Shown here in pieces: positions 26,101 to 35,799 of a stretch of DNA of 64,000 nucleotides. Source of the stretch: Ignelater luminosus (lineage: Eukaryota > Arthropoda > Insecta > Coleoptera > Elateridae). The stretch is from positions 1 through 64,000 of the forward strand of contig VTPC01090447.1 in NCBI GenBank assembly GCA_011009095.1, written 5' to 3'. The notes beneath the pieces were generated by a model that worked only from the letters and a program-made list of their open reading frames with translations, was not told the origin of the DNA and searched no databases. Position 1 is the stretch's first letter, and each line of letters opens with the position of its first letter. Position numbers and translations under genes: made by a program.

Positions 26101-27185
26101 GCCAGTAATTACAAAACAATTAAAGAAATAGTTAATTAAAATTCGAAATCAACACCCAATTCTTTATAGGCTACACCTTTCAGCATTCAATTTCATTTTC
26201 TTTGATTACTCAATATATATAATACATAATCTTCCAATGTTCCTTTTCTTTCATTGTATTACTCAAGAATCCTTTGTATAAATGCTCATAAATTTATAAC
26301 ATCACATTAATTCATATACGGTTCACTTCTAAGTTATACAATATTTATATAGAGTGCTATGATTTAAATTTAAACCACAGAAACAAAAGATTTTTCCCTA
26401 TAAAAATTACCAAAGTCAAAATGACTTTTACTGAAAAATGGCATTTCAATTTAACCTCATTTGTTTATACTACTCAAGTTTGACTTTGACAAACTCAAAA
26501 TTAGTAATTTTTCCCTAATCATTTTGTATAATTTGAAAACAAACTCTACGGTATTGTTGAAGAAACATTTATACTAATTCATTCTTACTAACCTTCTGGG
26601 AAGACATGAACCCAGGCACCTTTAGCTAATTGTTCTAGACAAAAATCTACAGCTTCTTGATAAACACCATTACCACGTATCACAGGTATACACTTGCCTA
26701 AACTAAAGAAATATGAGTGCTGGGCACACGTAAAACAAATATCATGGGCAGCTAGTGACCATCTCATCACAGACTTTTTCATTAAATGTTTTATTTGCAA
26801 TGCACCTATAAAGATCAATGATAAGAATAACATTACTTTAAAAATAATTCAAACATCGCTTACCCCATATACCAGGATCATCAAAACAAGAATGATGATT
26901 TGATACTGTAATTAATGGAACGTGTTTTGGTCGTTTATCCAATGCAAAGGATATTATATGTCGATTATGCACTTTCGACTTGTTAAACCATTCTACAAGA
27001 ACAGAATGAAAAACAAAAAATTCTAAATTATACCCTGTAAAATACTAACGTATAATAAATTTACTAAATAGACCCACACATGCAATTGTAATACTACTAG
27101 CAATGTTCCACAGTCTGCTCGGATTTTTTAAACTAGGTATTATCCAGTCAATATTATAATTCACTTTGACTGCAGTGACAGACAT
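20141..27185 (-). CDS. Taz: Tafazzin, cardiolipin-remodelling acyltransferase (4 exons)
   Basis: Tafazzin is a mitochondrial phospholipid-lysophospholipid transacylase that matures cardiolipin at the inner and outer membrane faces. Exons on the minus strand are 27050-27185, 26864-26992, 26593-26805 and 20141-20481. All junctions are GT-AG and keep frame, giving 819 nt or 272 residues, within the family's usual 260-290. The acyltransferase HX4D motif is present as SNHHSCFDDPG (about residues 76-86), and the second motif as HVFPEGKVNM (about 156-165), split by the last intron between G-GA. A hydrophobic stretch near residues 28-43 (IASSITIACVGLFSKFII) is the likely membrane anchor. The C-terminal part (WGIGRMIFESPITPIVIPIW, then MDDVLPNYPPY) is characteristic. 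The last intron is 6.1 kb, swollen by repeats. No lesion was seen. Confidence 0.95.
20875..21913. mobile_element. Inverted-repeat element in the tafazzin last intron
   Basis: Ends are TACAGGATGTCTCCAAAAGG on the left and TACAGGGTGTCTCCAAAAGG on the right read inward, each flanked by TA. The arms are about 400 bp (20875-21274 and 21517-21913) and differ by scattered substitutions. The 240-bp core has no coding capacity. It is a long-TIR MITE related by its ends to Tc1/mariner. Transcribed within the intron, the arms could fold into a ~400-bp hairpin. Confidence 0.85.
22085..23455 (+). pseudogene. GC-rich LINE fragment (endonuclease-reverse transcriptase)
   Basis: Several broken frames read as a non-LTR retrotransposon. 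Around 22540-22650 is an endonuclease piece (NTFISIYAPNDTAPVTNEER). Around 22856-23290 is reverse transcriptase: LGKSPGHNGVTLEMLK, IIIPLFKKGDNRNYGNYKSI, then LAFIELEKAFDRVP, with stops between. The YADD-containing palm and everything after it are missing; the sequence ends where the tandem repeat at 23454 begins. Base composition is near 50% GC, against roughly 30% around it, so the boundaries stand out. The RT motifs suggest a CR1/L2/jockey-like lineage, but the clade is uncertain. It lies in the tafazzin intron on the opposite strand to that gene. Confidence 0.75.
23454..24015 (+). repeat. Tandem duplication, two units of ~270-287 bp
   Basis: Both units begin CTTGACAAAAGAATAG (23454 and 23747) and end CATACTTTTT(C)ATAG (to 23740 and 24015). 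They share blocks such as CCATTTAAAGAAATTCAA and GTACGAAAAAACAATT. By eye they are about 80% identical, so the duplication is old. The first copy contains TACAGGGTGATCC at 23560, a mariner-type TIR start absent from the second. Confidence 0.75.
24016..26592. other. Rest of tafazzin last intron
   Basis: AT-rich, with no coding exon, gene or element recognised, up to the donor of tafazzin exon 3 at 26592. Confidence 0.5.
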
Positions 27186-27923
27186 TTTTATGATTATATC
27201 AATTACACTTATTTTTCACCAATTATTATTAATTGTAATATAATAAAATTTTATGAACATTTTTCTTTCAACAGGAACTAAACGTTTCCATTTAGCGAAG
27301 AGTAGATTTGCACTTGCTTTTTATTCACACACTTTTATTTAATGTGCATAATTTTACATAACCCTAAAGATCAAGTACATTACTACAGTACTATTGTACT
27401 TGACGACTCTACTAACACAAATAACTTTTTGGAAGAGGATAGGAAGTGTCAAAACGTGATTAGCACCGAAGGACGAAGGTAAAAGAAGTGTGTCACTTTA
27501 ACAGGCAATTTTTGTTTGTGGTGTATACCAAGGTAATATCGGTAGAGCAATGATGTTAAAATCTGAAAATTACTTCAAAGATTGTGAAACTAATTAAACA
27601 AGGGATTTAATCCGGCAAGTGTGTATATAAATATATCACAGGTTACTTGCAGACATAAATAAAAAAACTTTATAGGATTTGTAAAGAAACTATAGCCGAA
27701 ACACGTGACCCTACCAATAACCTACTCGTTTACCTAGAGTCCGTAATATTGGTTTATTATTTTGTCATTTTTTATTGGGTAGAGTAGGATAGAATGTACA
27801 CACACTTGTCAATGTCATTTTTAAGGATAGTCATATGCAGTGTTACCAACCTGAGGAATTTATCCCTTAATTAAGAAATATTTTACCTCATGGCATGTAG
27901 TAAGGGATAAAGGGATTTTTTTC
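27186..27923. other. Upstream region of tafazzin
   Basis: No gene recognised. The tafazzin promoter and 5' untranslated region should lie in the first few hundred bases (transcribed leftward); no TATA box or clear initiator was identified. Confidence 0.35.
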
Positions 27924-28578
27924 TAAGGGCCGTTTGACACGGTGGTAGATCTAACGTCAAAATTGACTACAATGTTGTCATTGAAATTTGACATCGTTGC
28001 ATACACCACATTTGACGTGAAGACTGCATTTAAAAATTTGACAAGGAAATATTTAGAACATGTTTTAAAAATCATGTCAAATCTGCGTATAAAAATGCGC
28101 ACAAGTTGAAAGTCGTCTGAACGTTCTTCATTCAAGATATCTAGTACATCTCTGCCTTGCTCGCGTCTCTGTAACCACTTTCTGGACTAAATTCGCCTTT
28201 TCTTTTTTATTTTTTAATTTTTATTAATATAATGTACTAGCAACTACTGCAGCAGCAGCATCATATAATATTGGATTCTGCAGTGTTGAATACGCCGTTA
28301 TGGATTCAAGACATTAATGAATAGAACGTGAAAAAACAGACTCAATCTCAAAACACCAGAAACTGATGACTATTTTCATTTTCATTTCACGTTGTGCAAA
28401 GCAATTCTAATGCTAGTGCACATGCGTCTCTAATAAATTTTGTGTCAAATTTGTCATCAGTCGCAAACTACCATTTTGTTTTAATGTTAAATTCTTGGTC
28501 AAATTTGTTGTTAAATATTACCGAAAATTTATCGGACAATTTTGACGTCAAATTTACTACCGTGTCAAACGGCCCTTA
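27924..28578. mobile_element. MITE with TAAGGGCCGTTTGACACGG ends
   Basis: The left end TAAGGGCCGTTTGACACGGT and the reverse complement of the right end match over about 22 bases and continue weaker for about 45 (GTAGATCTAACGTCAAAATTG against GTAAATTTGACGTCAAAATTG). The interior has many TTTGAC/GTCAAA motifs in both orientations and no coding sequence. Superfamily unclear: no convincing target duplication, although TTA/TAA sits at the edges. Confidence 0.7.
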
Positions 28579-29573
28579 AGTTTTATGCAATAATTAAGGG
28601 ATTTTTTTACGTTATACGCGTAACCATAGAAATATAACCATACTCATAAGACACTAGTGAATTGTATGGATTTTATTCACTTGCGGTGTTTTGTTGGTTG
28701 CCTATTTATAAATATAAACAAAATAGAAATTGTTATAATCTCAAACTATTTCTTGTTAGAAAAAAAATTTGGACATCGTCTTTAGAGGATTCTTGTATTC
28801 CAGGTCTAAAACTCTCTTTGTGAAGATTGTTTACTTTCATTGACTTCTACATATTCAAGAATTTGGACATCGCCTACCTCGGGGAAATTCACCTCCAGAT
28901 CTTCCTCAGAAGTGTTAGAATCGTAGATAAAACGTCGTATTCGACTCGCACCACTCGCACATAATGGGCATTATGTGCTCGTTGAATAATATACTATTAT
29001 GTTTTCATTTTCATTCATTTTAATTTCATTTATTTAATACTATCTGCAACCATAGAGACGGTTATCATTTTAACCTCATTTATTTAAATTGACATACTAT
29101 CTGTAACCATGGAGACGGGGTTGCTACGTACTATAGGTAGAGTGAACCATAGCGACAATTGATATGGCTTCGACATAGATATAGGCTCAGTCTGTTTAAT
29201 ATTATAGTATAGATATAGATTACGCAGATAGCGTAATACACCTGAAAACATGGCCAACTGTATAACGCGTATTTTAATTAACATTAACATATGGTTTCTT
29301 GGGCAATAAAACGCGTGTGAACTATCTAAGTCCAATACACATACAAATTTTAAGTGCTTGGGGTGTTTTAAGTTCGTTAAATTCGGTTACCGGTTTAATC
29401 TTAGTTTTCAATATTTTAGTGATAAGTGGTGTTTGGTAAATACTGCTTTAACAGTTAAATGGTATATGGTGTGGTGACATTAGTAAAATTATCATTATTA
29501 CTAAGTTTTTACCAACATTTGTGTCAATAATGAATTCTACTAGTAGTAGCAATAACCAGGAACGACAAGGGCG
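28579..29573. other. Intergenic stretch
   Basis: No gene confidently recognised. A short acidic open stretch on the minus strand near 28780-28960 is described among the rejected items. Confidence 0.4.
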
Positions 29574-29800
29574 CTAGAGGCCTGCACGGGCCAAGGTTTT
29601 CTAGTCGGGCCTTTACGCGGCCCGGGTCGAAATTCGGGGCCTTGTCAGGTCATATGGACCTATCAAGCCTTTTGAGCTTTTCGGCCCTTCGGGCTTCTCG
29701 GGTCTATCGGGTCGTTTAAATTTCTCGGGCCTGTCAGGTCAGACGGGTCTGTCGGGCCTTTTAGACTTCTCACCACTTCGGGCTTCTTTTTATGTGGGCA
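29574..29800 (-). repeat. GC-rich 9-bp periodic array, left arm
   Basis: A run of degenerate 9-mers of the type TCGGGCCTG / TCGGGTCTA / TCGGGCTTC, opposite in orientation to the larger array at 30280-31170. It begins AGAGGCCTGCACGGGCCAA, closely matching AGAGCCCGGCACGGGCCAA at 30292. GC content is far above the surroundings. Not protein coding as far as can be judged. Confidence 0.65.
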
Positions 29801-30171
29801 AAAGTTTCGTGCTCGCTACAGTGTTTGCATTGGTTCTCTGACCGGGTACTGTTCTAACTGCTGCTGCATTGCATGTCATCTTCAGACAGTCTTTCCACTC
29901 CGAAAAACTGAGTCCTTTTACTTTTGAAAATCTATTGATTAGTCGATTAAACTTTAAATGAAACACCACAGCCCTTCTGAAGATGCGTCGACGCCATTAA
30001 AAACTTTATTTTTAAAATTTTTTTTTAAATCGATTTAAATATTCTTTTGAATAATAAAATCGCTACTAATTACTAATGTTTTCCATAAAACTAAATTTAT
30101 TAAACAGTTGAATATAAACTTCTAAAGAAACTTTGAATACATCCAAAGCTTTTACTAATTTTGTTGAAATT

Positions 30172-31170
30172 TCCGTGCCCCGCCCGGCTGGGAATAAACT
30201 TGACGCAATCCAAAACCCGGTAACTTCTTGATCAGCCAGAAAAGTCTTATCCTACACGACAAAATTATTAGTTAATGTAGACCATAAATTAGAGCCCGGC
30301 ACGGGCCAAAATTTTCAGACTCGGCTCGACTGGGACCAAGCTTGACGCGGCCCGAATAAAACCCCATAACTTCTTGATCGACCCGACAGTTCCAACAGAG
30401 AAGCCCGAAGGGCCGAAAAGTCCAAAACGTCCGATCAGCCCGATGGCCCAAACAGTCCAAAAGCACGAACGACCTGACAAACCCTTATGGCCCGACAGAT
30501 CCGAAAGGTCTGACATGCTCGAAAGATCCGAAAGGCCTGACAGTCACGAAGGACCAAAAAGCCCAAAAGGCCCAACATGTCCGAACGGCTCGACAGACCC
30601 GAGAAATCCGAAGAGCCAGAAAGTCCAAAGCGCACGACAGTCCAAATGGTTCGAACGGCTCGACAAACCCTTATGGCCCGACAGATCTGAGAGATCTGAC
30701 ATGATCGAGAGATCCAAACACCTTGATAGATCTGAAAAGCCGAGAAGTACAAAAGGCCCGAGAGGTCCAAATGGTATGGCAGATCGGAGAAGCCCGAAGT
30801 ACCGAGAAATTCAAAAAAACCCGACGGGTCCAGAAAATACAAACGGCGCAATAGATCTGAATGGCCGAGAAGTCCAAAAGACCCAACAGGCTGATAGCCT
30901 GAGAGGGCCGAACCGTCCGACAGGACCGAGAAGTCCATGAAGCTCGACAGACCCGTATGACCTGATAGGCCCGAGAGATCCAAACGGCCCCATAGACCCA
31001 AGAAGTCCAAAAGGCCCAAGAGGTCCGAATAGTACGACAGATTGGAGAAGCCCAAAGGATCAAAGAATTCAAGCAGCCAAACAAGTCTGAAGAACGGCCC
31101 GACAGACCCGTATGGCCCGAGAAGTCCGACAGGCCTCAGCAGCTTGACAAAACCGACAAGACCAATTGAA
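30172..31170 (+). repeat. GC-rich 9-bp periodic array, right arm
   Basis: From about 30385 to 31150 the sequence is a head-to-tail series of degenerate 9-mers with consensus near GGCCCGAAA / GATCCGACA. Because 9 is a multiple of 3 and the units lack stops, long frames open on both strands (188 codons plus, 206 minus) with collagen-like three-residue periodicity (PKSPKGPTCPNG, SGLSGHTGLSS). Several overlapping long frames at once argue for a repeat, not a gene. Just before it, a ~60-bp segment (CTGGGA...CTTGACGC...TAACTTCTTGATC) occurs twice, at about 30188-30233 and 30330-30380. The class is unknown; it may be the subterminal repeat of a DNA transposon. Confidence 0.7.
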
Positions 31171-31179
31171 CGGATAAAT

Positions 31180-31491
31180 GTCTAAATTGTCCTCCGTTAG
31201 CTTTCAGGCGGGCGATTGCTCGCGATGGTACTGCATTATGAATACCTCTAATCATTTGTGGAGAATTACAATTACCTACAATTAATTAAACTGTACACTG
31301 TTCATTATTCGTGCTTGCAAATCTTGTAAATTTTCTGGGGGTGTTTGGTAAATCTTTTCCTTCAAAAAACCCCAAACAAAAAAATCTGAAGAATTTAAAT
31401 CAGGGGATATCCTTGATGTTGTAAGCATAACGAGCTGGTATGCCATCATATATCCAGATCTGCCCATTTCGCAGATTGAGTGGAAAATCAT
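31180..31491 (-). pseudogene. Mariner-type transposase, C-terminal remnant
   Basis: Minus-strand translation gives ISPDLNSSDFFVWGFLKEKI and YQTPPENLQDLQARI, the block carrying the third catalytic aspartate. In another frame PQMIRGIHNAVPSRAIARLK and then ANGGQFRHL follow, the usual C-terminus. One frameshift separates the two and everything N-terminal is gone. No TIRs were recognised. Confidence 0.7.
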
Positions 31492-31559
31492 CTATTAGTT
31501 CATTCAGGCGTTGCGTTGTGGTAAAAAGTGAGGTCCACTAGTGTTGCCTGCTAGTATTC

Positions 31560-31694
31560 CAGCGGCGACCGTGACTTAACTTCAGGGTAAACTGAGACCC
31601 CGTGGTTGGCCTAAATCAGAATTGTCAAATTACCAAGAAATTACCCAGTCAGGCAGTCCCGTCTACCCTGAAGTTAGGTCACCGGCCGCCATTG
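31560..31694. mobile_element. Short MITE, 135 bp
   Basis: An imperfect palindrome: CAGCGGCGACCGTGACTTAA on the left, and CAATGGCGGCCGGTGACCTA reading inward from the right, both followed by CTTCAGGGTA. The core (AATTGTCAAATTACC...CCAGTCAGGCAGT) resembles that of the MITE at 55454-55574, so the two belong to one family. Confidence 0.6.
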
Positions 31695-31932
31695 TAGTAC
31701 TCCCATCCATACACTGAAAGAGAACCTGACCTGATTTCTAGACGGACTCGTATATTGAGGATTTGACAATTAAAAATGACGTCTCTCGTCATCAGTGCAC
31801 AGTATTTGCGTATGGAGATTTTAGTTCAGGTCGATCTGTCGCAGTAGCCAGTTGTAGTAATTAACGCGACTTCGATAACCATTAAGTAGGTTTCAAGATT
31901 GTGCTAATGACACCCACTAGATTTATTTGAAA

Positions 31933-32470
31933 CGAATTTTATGGTATTTAAAAAATACTAACGATTTAGATTTAACTTATACTAATACTTGTAACGAGGA
32001 ACATTATGCAGTGGGATATTCAGATTCAGATTGGGCCGCAGACGATGTTGATAAGAACAGTGCGTCTAAAACATTGTATGGTAATATAGTAATTTGAGCA
32101 ACACATAAACAGATAACTGTCTCACTTTCAACAGCAGATTAGAAGCTGAATATGTTGCTCTTAGCTCTCTTGTTTCGGAATCTTTGTAGTTCAAAGGTAT
32201 CTTGAATGATTTATAACTTGATTGTTCTTATATCTTAATATTCGAAGACAATCAAAGTTGTATTCATATTACTAAAAATAGAGAAAACTGTAGCAGGGTG
32301 AAACATATTGATATAAAACATCATTTTGTCAGAGATACAGTAACAAGGTGTGATATAGTATCAAATACTATATTCCTTCTGTGAAACAAAAAGCTGCTAT
32401 GTTTACAAAATCGTTGGGAAAAGAATTGTTTTCAAGTCTTAGAAATAGTATTGGCTTGAAAGATTGTTAA
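31933..32470 (+). pseudogene. Ty1/copia polyprotein remnant, RNase H end
   Basis: Translation reads RILWYLKNTNDLDLTYTN, then AVGYSDSDWAADDVDKNSAS, LYGNIVI, a stop, then VSLSTAD, EAEYVALSSLVSESL, EDNQSCIHITKNRENCSRVK, HIDIKHHFVRD and, after a frameshift, AAMFTKSLGKELFSSLRNSI ending in TAA at 32470. These are the ordered motifs of the copia RNase H domain and the pol C-terminus. The acidic residues of GYSDSDWA and EAEY are kept. Several stops and at least one frameshift make it inactive. The rest of pol and recognisable LTRs are absent. Confidence 0.85.
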
Positions 32471-32615
32471 TAAGTTAATAAATCTGTTTGTAATGTGTTT
32501 GATCAATTTATACAAAAAAGCAGTACCTATTATTAGTGGGAGTGCTGAATAGATAAGTAGTTTCCTGTATTGTTGTGGTAATACAACTTTTAGCCACTAG
32601 AGGCGTCATAGTAGA

Positions 32616-32935
32616 GTCAAGTGTAGTCAAGTGCAATGCCAGTTGATTGTGATATCAAGTACGTTAGTTTAAACTTGTCAAATTTAATCTAGAACACCTT
32701 TAACGGAAAGAAAATTGTTATTGAGTTCAATTTGCGATCGTCTTTTGTTTGGTGTCGATACTTTGTATCACAATCAACTGACTTTGGTCAAGTGTAGTCA
32801 AGTGCAAAGCCCTTGCAAAACCAGTTGATTGTGAGACACAGTACCGACACCAAACAAAAGATGATTGCAAATTGAGCTCAATAACGATTTTCTCTTCGCT
32901 GTTGTTCTAGGTTAAATTTGACAAGTTTAAACGTC
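32616..32935. repeat. Foldback repeat with embedded direct repeats
   Basis: 32667-32757 (GTTTAAACTTGTCAAATTTA ... TTTGGTGTCG) is inverted at 32843-32932. A 21-bp direct repeat starting GTCAAGTGTAGTCAAGTGCA lies at 32616 and 32787. CAGTTGATTGTGA-type sequence occurs in both orientations around the centre (32639, 32767, 32822). No coding sequence. Confidence 0.7.
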
Positions 32936-33270
32936 AGTTTATACGTTTGAAATTATCAAAATTTAAATTTTAGAAAAAAAGTAATAAATAATGCGTTTTC
33001 GGAAACTTAACTGCTATTTTTGATTTAATTATACAAATTACATGACAGAGTTATTTGGATTAACCCGATCTATTAAGAAACGGTTGTGCAACCACTACGA
33101 AATCTGTTTTACAGCAATTTTTGATCTTTGTACACTATGTGTTTGTATCAATTGTTATTATTATCTTACATTTTATTTATAAACAAAGTTCAAGTGTGAG
33201 TTCCAGCAATTATTTCTATCAAGAATATCCATTAAAAAGTTATAGAGTCTTTTTCGGGCAGTGTAAAGTT

Positions 33271-35085
33271 TATAGGCCAGTTAATATCGACATAAAAAAG
33301 GAAAACATCACAAAAATTAGGGTAGTTCTAATTTTTTAATATATTGTTAAGACCCCTACGGGTAGTATAAATCCAGATTGCACCCAGAAAAACCTGTGCT
33401 ACCTGCGTAATGGCCAAAAAAATAGCAAAATTTTTGCACTTGTATTGGTTTTTTGATCATATCTCCTAAACTATGCCTTCTACCGAAAATGTTATTCATA
33501 TCTTTCTTATAGTAGATTAAATTTGATACAATTTGAAATCAGGATTAGCTTTGTAGGTCCATCAGTAACCGAGATATGGCTTTTCAAAAATTGGTAATTT
33601 TTTTCAAAAAGAGACATTTTTCGTTACAGTCATGTTTGGAACTAAATATTGGCAAAAAGACTTGTCCTACAATAAAAGCGACAAGATTCTTTAGTAAATT
33701 TAATTAGCTTTAATCTAAGCGCAAGATGGTGCCCCTGGGCCAAATAGTTTTCTCAAAAATGGCCAAATACCAAAACACCCTTGCTAAATGCATTTCTATT
33801 TCCTAGACTTTATCGCTTGAGCAGCCCTGGTTTATTACTAAAATTGTCTGGAAGTGATAGAAAAATACGAAATTATAAAGAATTAATTCCAATAAAAAGA
33901 TATTGTCCTCTTTCTTCTTTTAAAAGGATAAAAAGAAATAATTATTTCTTTTTTAAAACATCTTGAGAGGTAAAGATTTTTAATTTAATAAAAAGGGATT
34001 AGTACTTGCCAATGACCAAAACAAACGCCGCCTAATTGAAATGCTCTGTACTGAGTTCAATAAACAGGGGATTGAGACCAAACAGTCTGCAGAAGACGCT
34101 GATGCAGATATTGTCAGAACTGCTTTCTCTCTAAGAGTTCATCCTATGAAAATGTCATTATTATTGGGGAGAATGTGGATTTATTGGTCCTGCTCAATGG
34201 CTTTGGGTTCCACCTCTAAGAACTTGTACTTCCAGAAAAGCGACAGAGGTGGGTCTGGATGTATCCATTTTTCCACCACCTCATTCGCCCGTGGAGACCT
34301 TGAATACTCACAAGAATTCGCACTATTTCTTCACGCCTTCAGTGACTGATGTGACACCGCCTCTGCCCTATTCTGACAGGGAAAGACAAAATGGTGCGGC
34401 GTTTTTCAGAAAAACCCCCACTTGATAGAGCTGGCGAAAATATTTTTGCAGCTAGATTCCAGCCAGGAGGTGATAGCCACAGCTGGTGAGAAGCTCTTCG
34501 TGGTTATCTATGGAAGAGATGATGCCAAGTCTCTAAACAGCCTCCGTTACACGTGGTTCGTCAAGTCAGCAGTCACAGCCAAAGTAAACCTTGCTTGCCT
34601 CCCCCCACCACCAAAGACGCTGCAAAGTATCTCGCGTTTCGCACTTACTATCAAGTACAGAAATGGTTGGAGGTGGAAGAAATCCAAACGACTGGGGTTG
34701 ATCCACCAGCGATCTAGGTCTACTCCCCATCCCTACGACAAACTGTCACTTTTTGGAAAGAATTACCAATCTTTGAAAAGCCGTATCTCGATAACTAATG
34801 GACGTACAGAGCCTAGCCTGGTCTCGGATTGTAGCAGATTTAATCTACTTTAAAAAAGATATGAATAACATTCTCGGTAGAACACATAGTTTATTAGATA
34901 TAATCAAAAAACCAGAACAAGTGCGAAAATTTCGCTGTTTTTTTGACTACTACCCAAGTAGCACAGGTTTTTCGGAGTTGCAAATCTGGTTATATACTAT
35001 CCGTAGGAGTCCTAACAACATATTAAAAAATCGGAACTACCCTAATTTTTGCGATGACTGATGTGGATATTGACTGGCCTATTAT
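33271..35085 (+). mobile_element. Unclassified transposon, ~340-bp TIRs, non-transposase cargo
   Basis: Inverted arms run from about 33271 to 33626 and from about 34739 to 35085. They share blocks such as AAAAATTAGGGTAGTTC, CGAAAAACCTGTGCTAC-like sequence, GTTATTCATATCTTT and GGCTTTTCAAA.ATTGGTAAT. The outermost shared block is ATGTSGATATTRACTGGCCT, offset by a small indel. No target duplication was identified, so the true ends may lie slightly further out. The interior has higher GC than its surroundings and carries the decayed gene at 33996-34715, which is not a transposase type I can name. It is either an internally deleted element that captured a host gene or a lesser-known class. Confidence 0.65.
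33996..34715 (+). pseudogene. Decayed gene with PIN/flap-nuclease-like motifs
   Basis: The conceptual translation starts GLVLANDQNKRRLIEMLCTE, followed by SAEDADADIVRTAF, a frame change, GENVDLLVLLNGFG-like text near 34160-34210, TTSFARGDLEYSQEFALFLH, a stop, CDTASALF, a second in-frame TGA, then QGKTKWCGVFQKNPHLIELA and a stretch ending LACLPPPPK. After a last shift comes KDAAKYLAFRTYYQVQKWL. The SEDAD..IV and GEDVDLL blocks followed by FSGCDTTSA match, from memory, a family of long uncharacterised metazoan proteins that occur in many dispersed copies. The acidic motifs recall PIN-domain nucleases. At least two nonsense changes and three frameshifts are present. Function unknown. Confidence 0.55.
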
Positions 35086-35799
35086 TCCTAGTCAGAGGTT
35101 CAAAACACCTGAGACCAGATTATATGAAAATTAACTGCACTTGCAATACAAATAAGATTTGTGAAATTTAAAATTACTTTAATAAGCAGTTTAACAAGAA
35201 TTAACAAGAAGATTATTCAAAAGACATACTTTGCGGGGTACCCCCATGGCTAAAAAGACATTGATATCAAAATTTAAGATTAGTTGACGAACATACGACT
35301 ATCCTTCAAAAATGACATTGACAAGGGTGTCCATCTATAACCCATTAGAAAAATAAAAATAATAACAATAATAAAACATTATCAAGGCATTCTAGTCAAG
35401 GAAAGGAATCCACGTATCAACAAACTTTTGTATTTATTTGACTTATTTCCAAACATTCTGTATACTTTTACTTTTTTAGCCTTTTGGAGTTTTGATTTTG
35501 ACTAGTTTTGACGTCTTATTTGTCTTTGACATACTTAAAAACATAACCGACATAACCTATGTAATGTAAATGTCACTGTCAGTCTTACTTTAGTAAGTTT
35601 TTAGTTTTTCTTTATATCTTCTGAACGAAATAAAACGAATGAGGGTGTTGTAGCTAATTTAATAAATTAGCAAATGACAAATCTGTTACAAATGTTGAGT
35701 GTATTGTATATGCACCATATGTTGAAAATATAACCTTACTCTTACAAGTTACAACCTTTTAAACAGATATAACATGAAATAAGAGTTTAACGAATCAAA
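35086..35799. other. Upstream region of the 35.8 kb gene
   Basis: AT-rich. The promoter and 5' untranslated region of the next gene should lie here. CTGTCAGTC near 35575 resembles the arthropod TCAGT initiator, a weak hint only. Confidence 0.35.

Noticed and set aside
28780-28960. Minus-strand acidic open stretch reading RFIYDSNTSEEDLEV ... VEVNESKQSSQREF
   Set aside because: Looks protein-like but is only about 50 codons, lacks a start or splice sites I could justify and matches no family I know; it may be the tail of a decayed transposase.
30374-31084. Long frames (188 aa plus; 206 and 137 aa minus) with collagen-like periodicity
   Set aside because: They overlap on both strands and arise from stop-free 9-bp repeat units; treated as repeat, not genes.
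33121-33339. 72-codon frame starting with a hydrophobic segment
   Set aside because: It straddles the left arm of the long-TIR element and has no homology.
34798-35061. 87-codon plus-strand frame
   Set aside because: Lies wholly in the right TIR of the 33.3-35.1 kb element.
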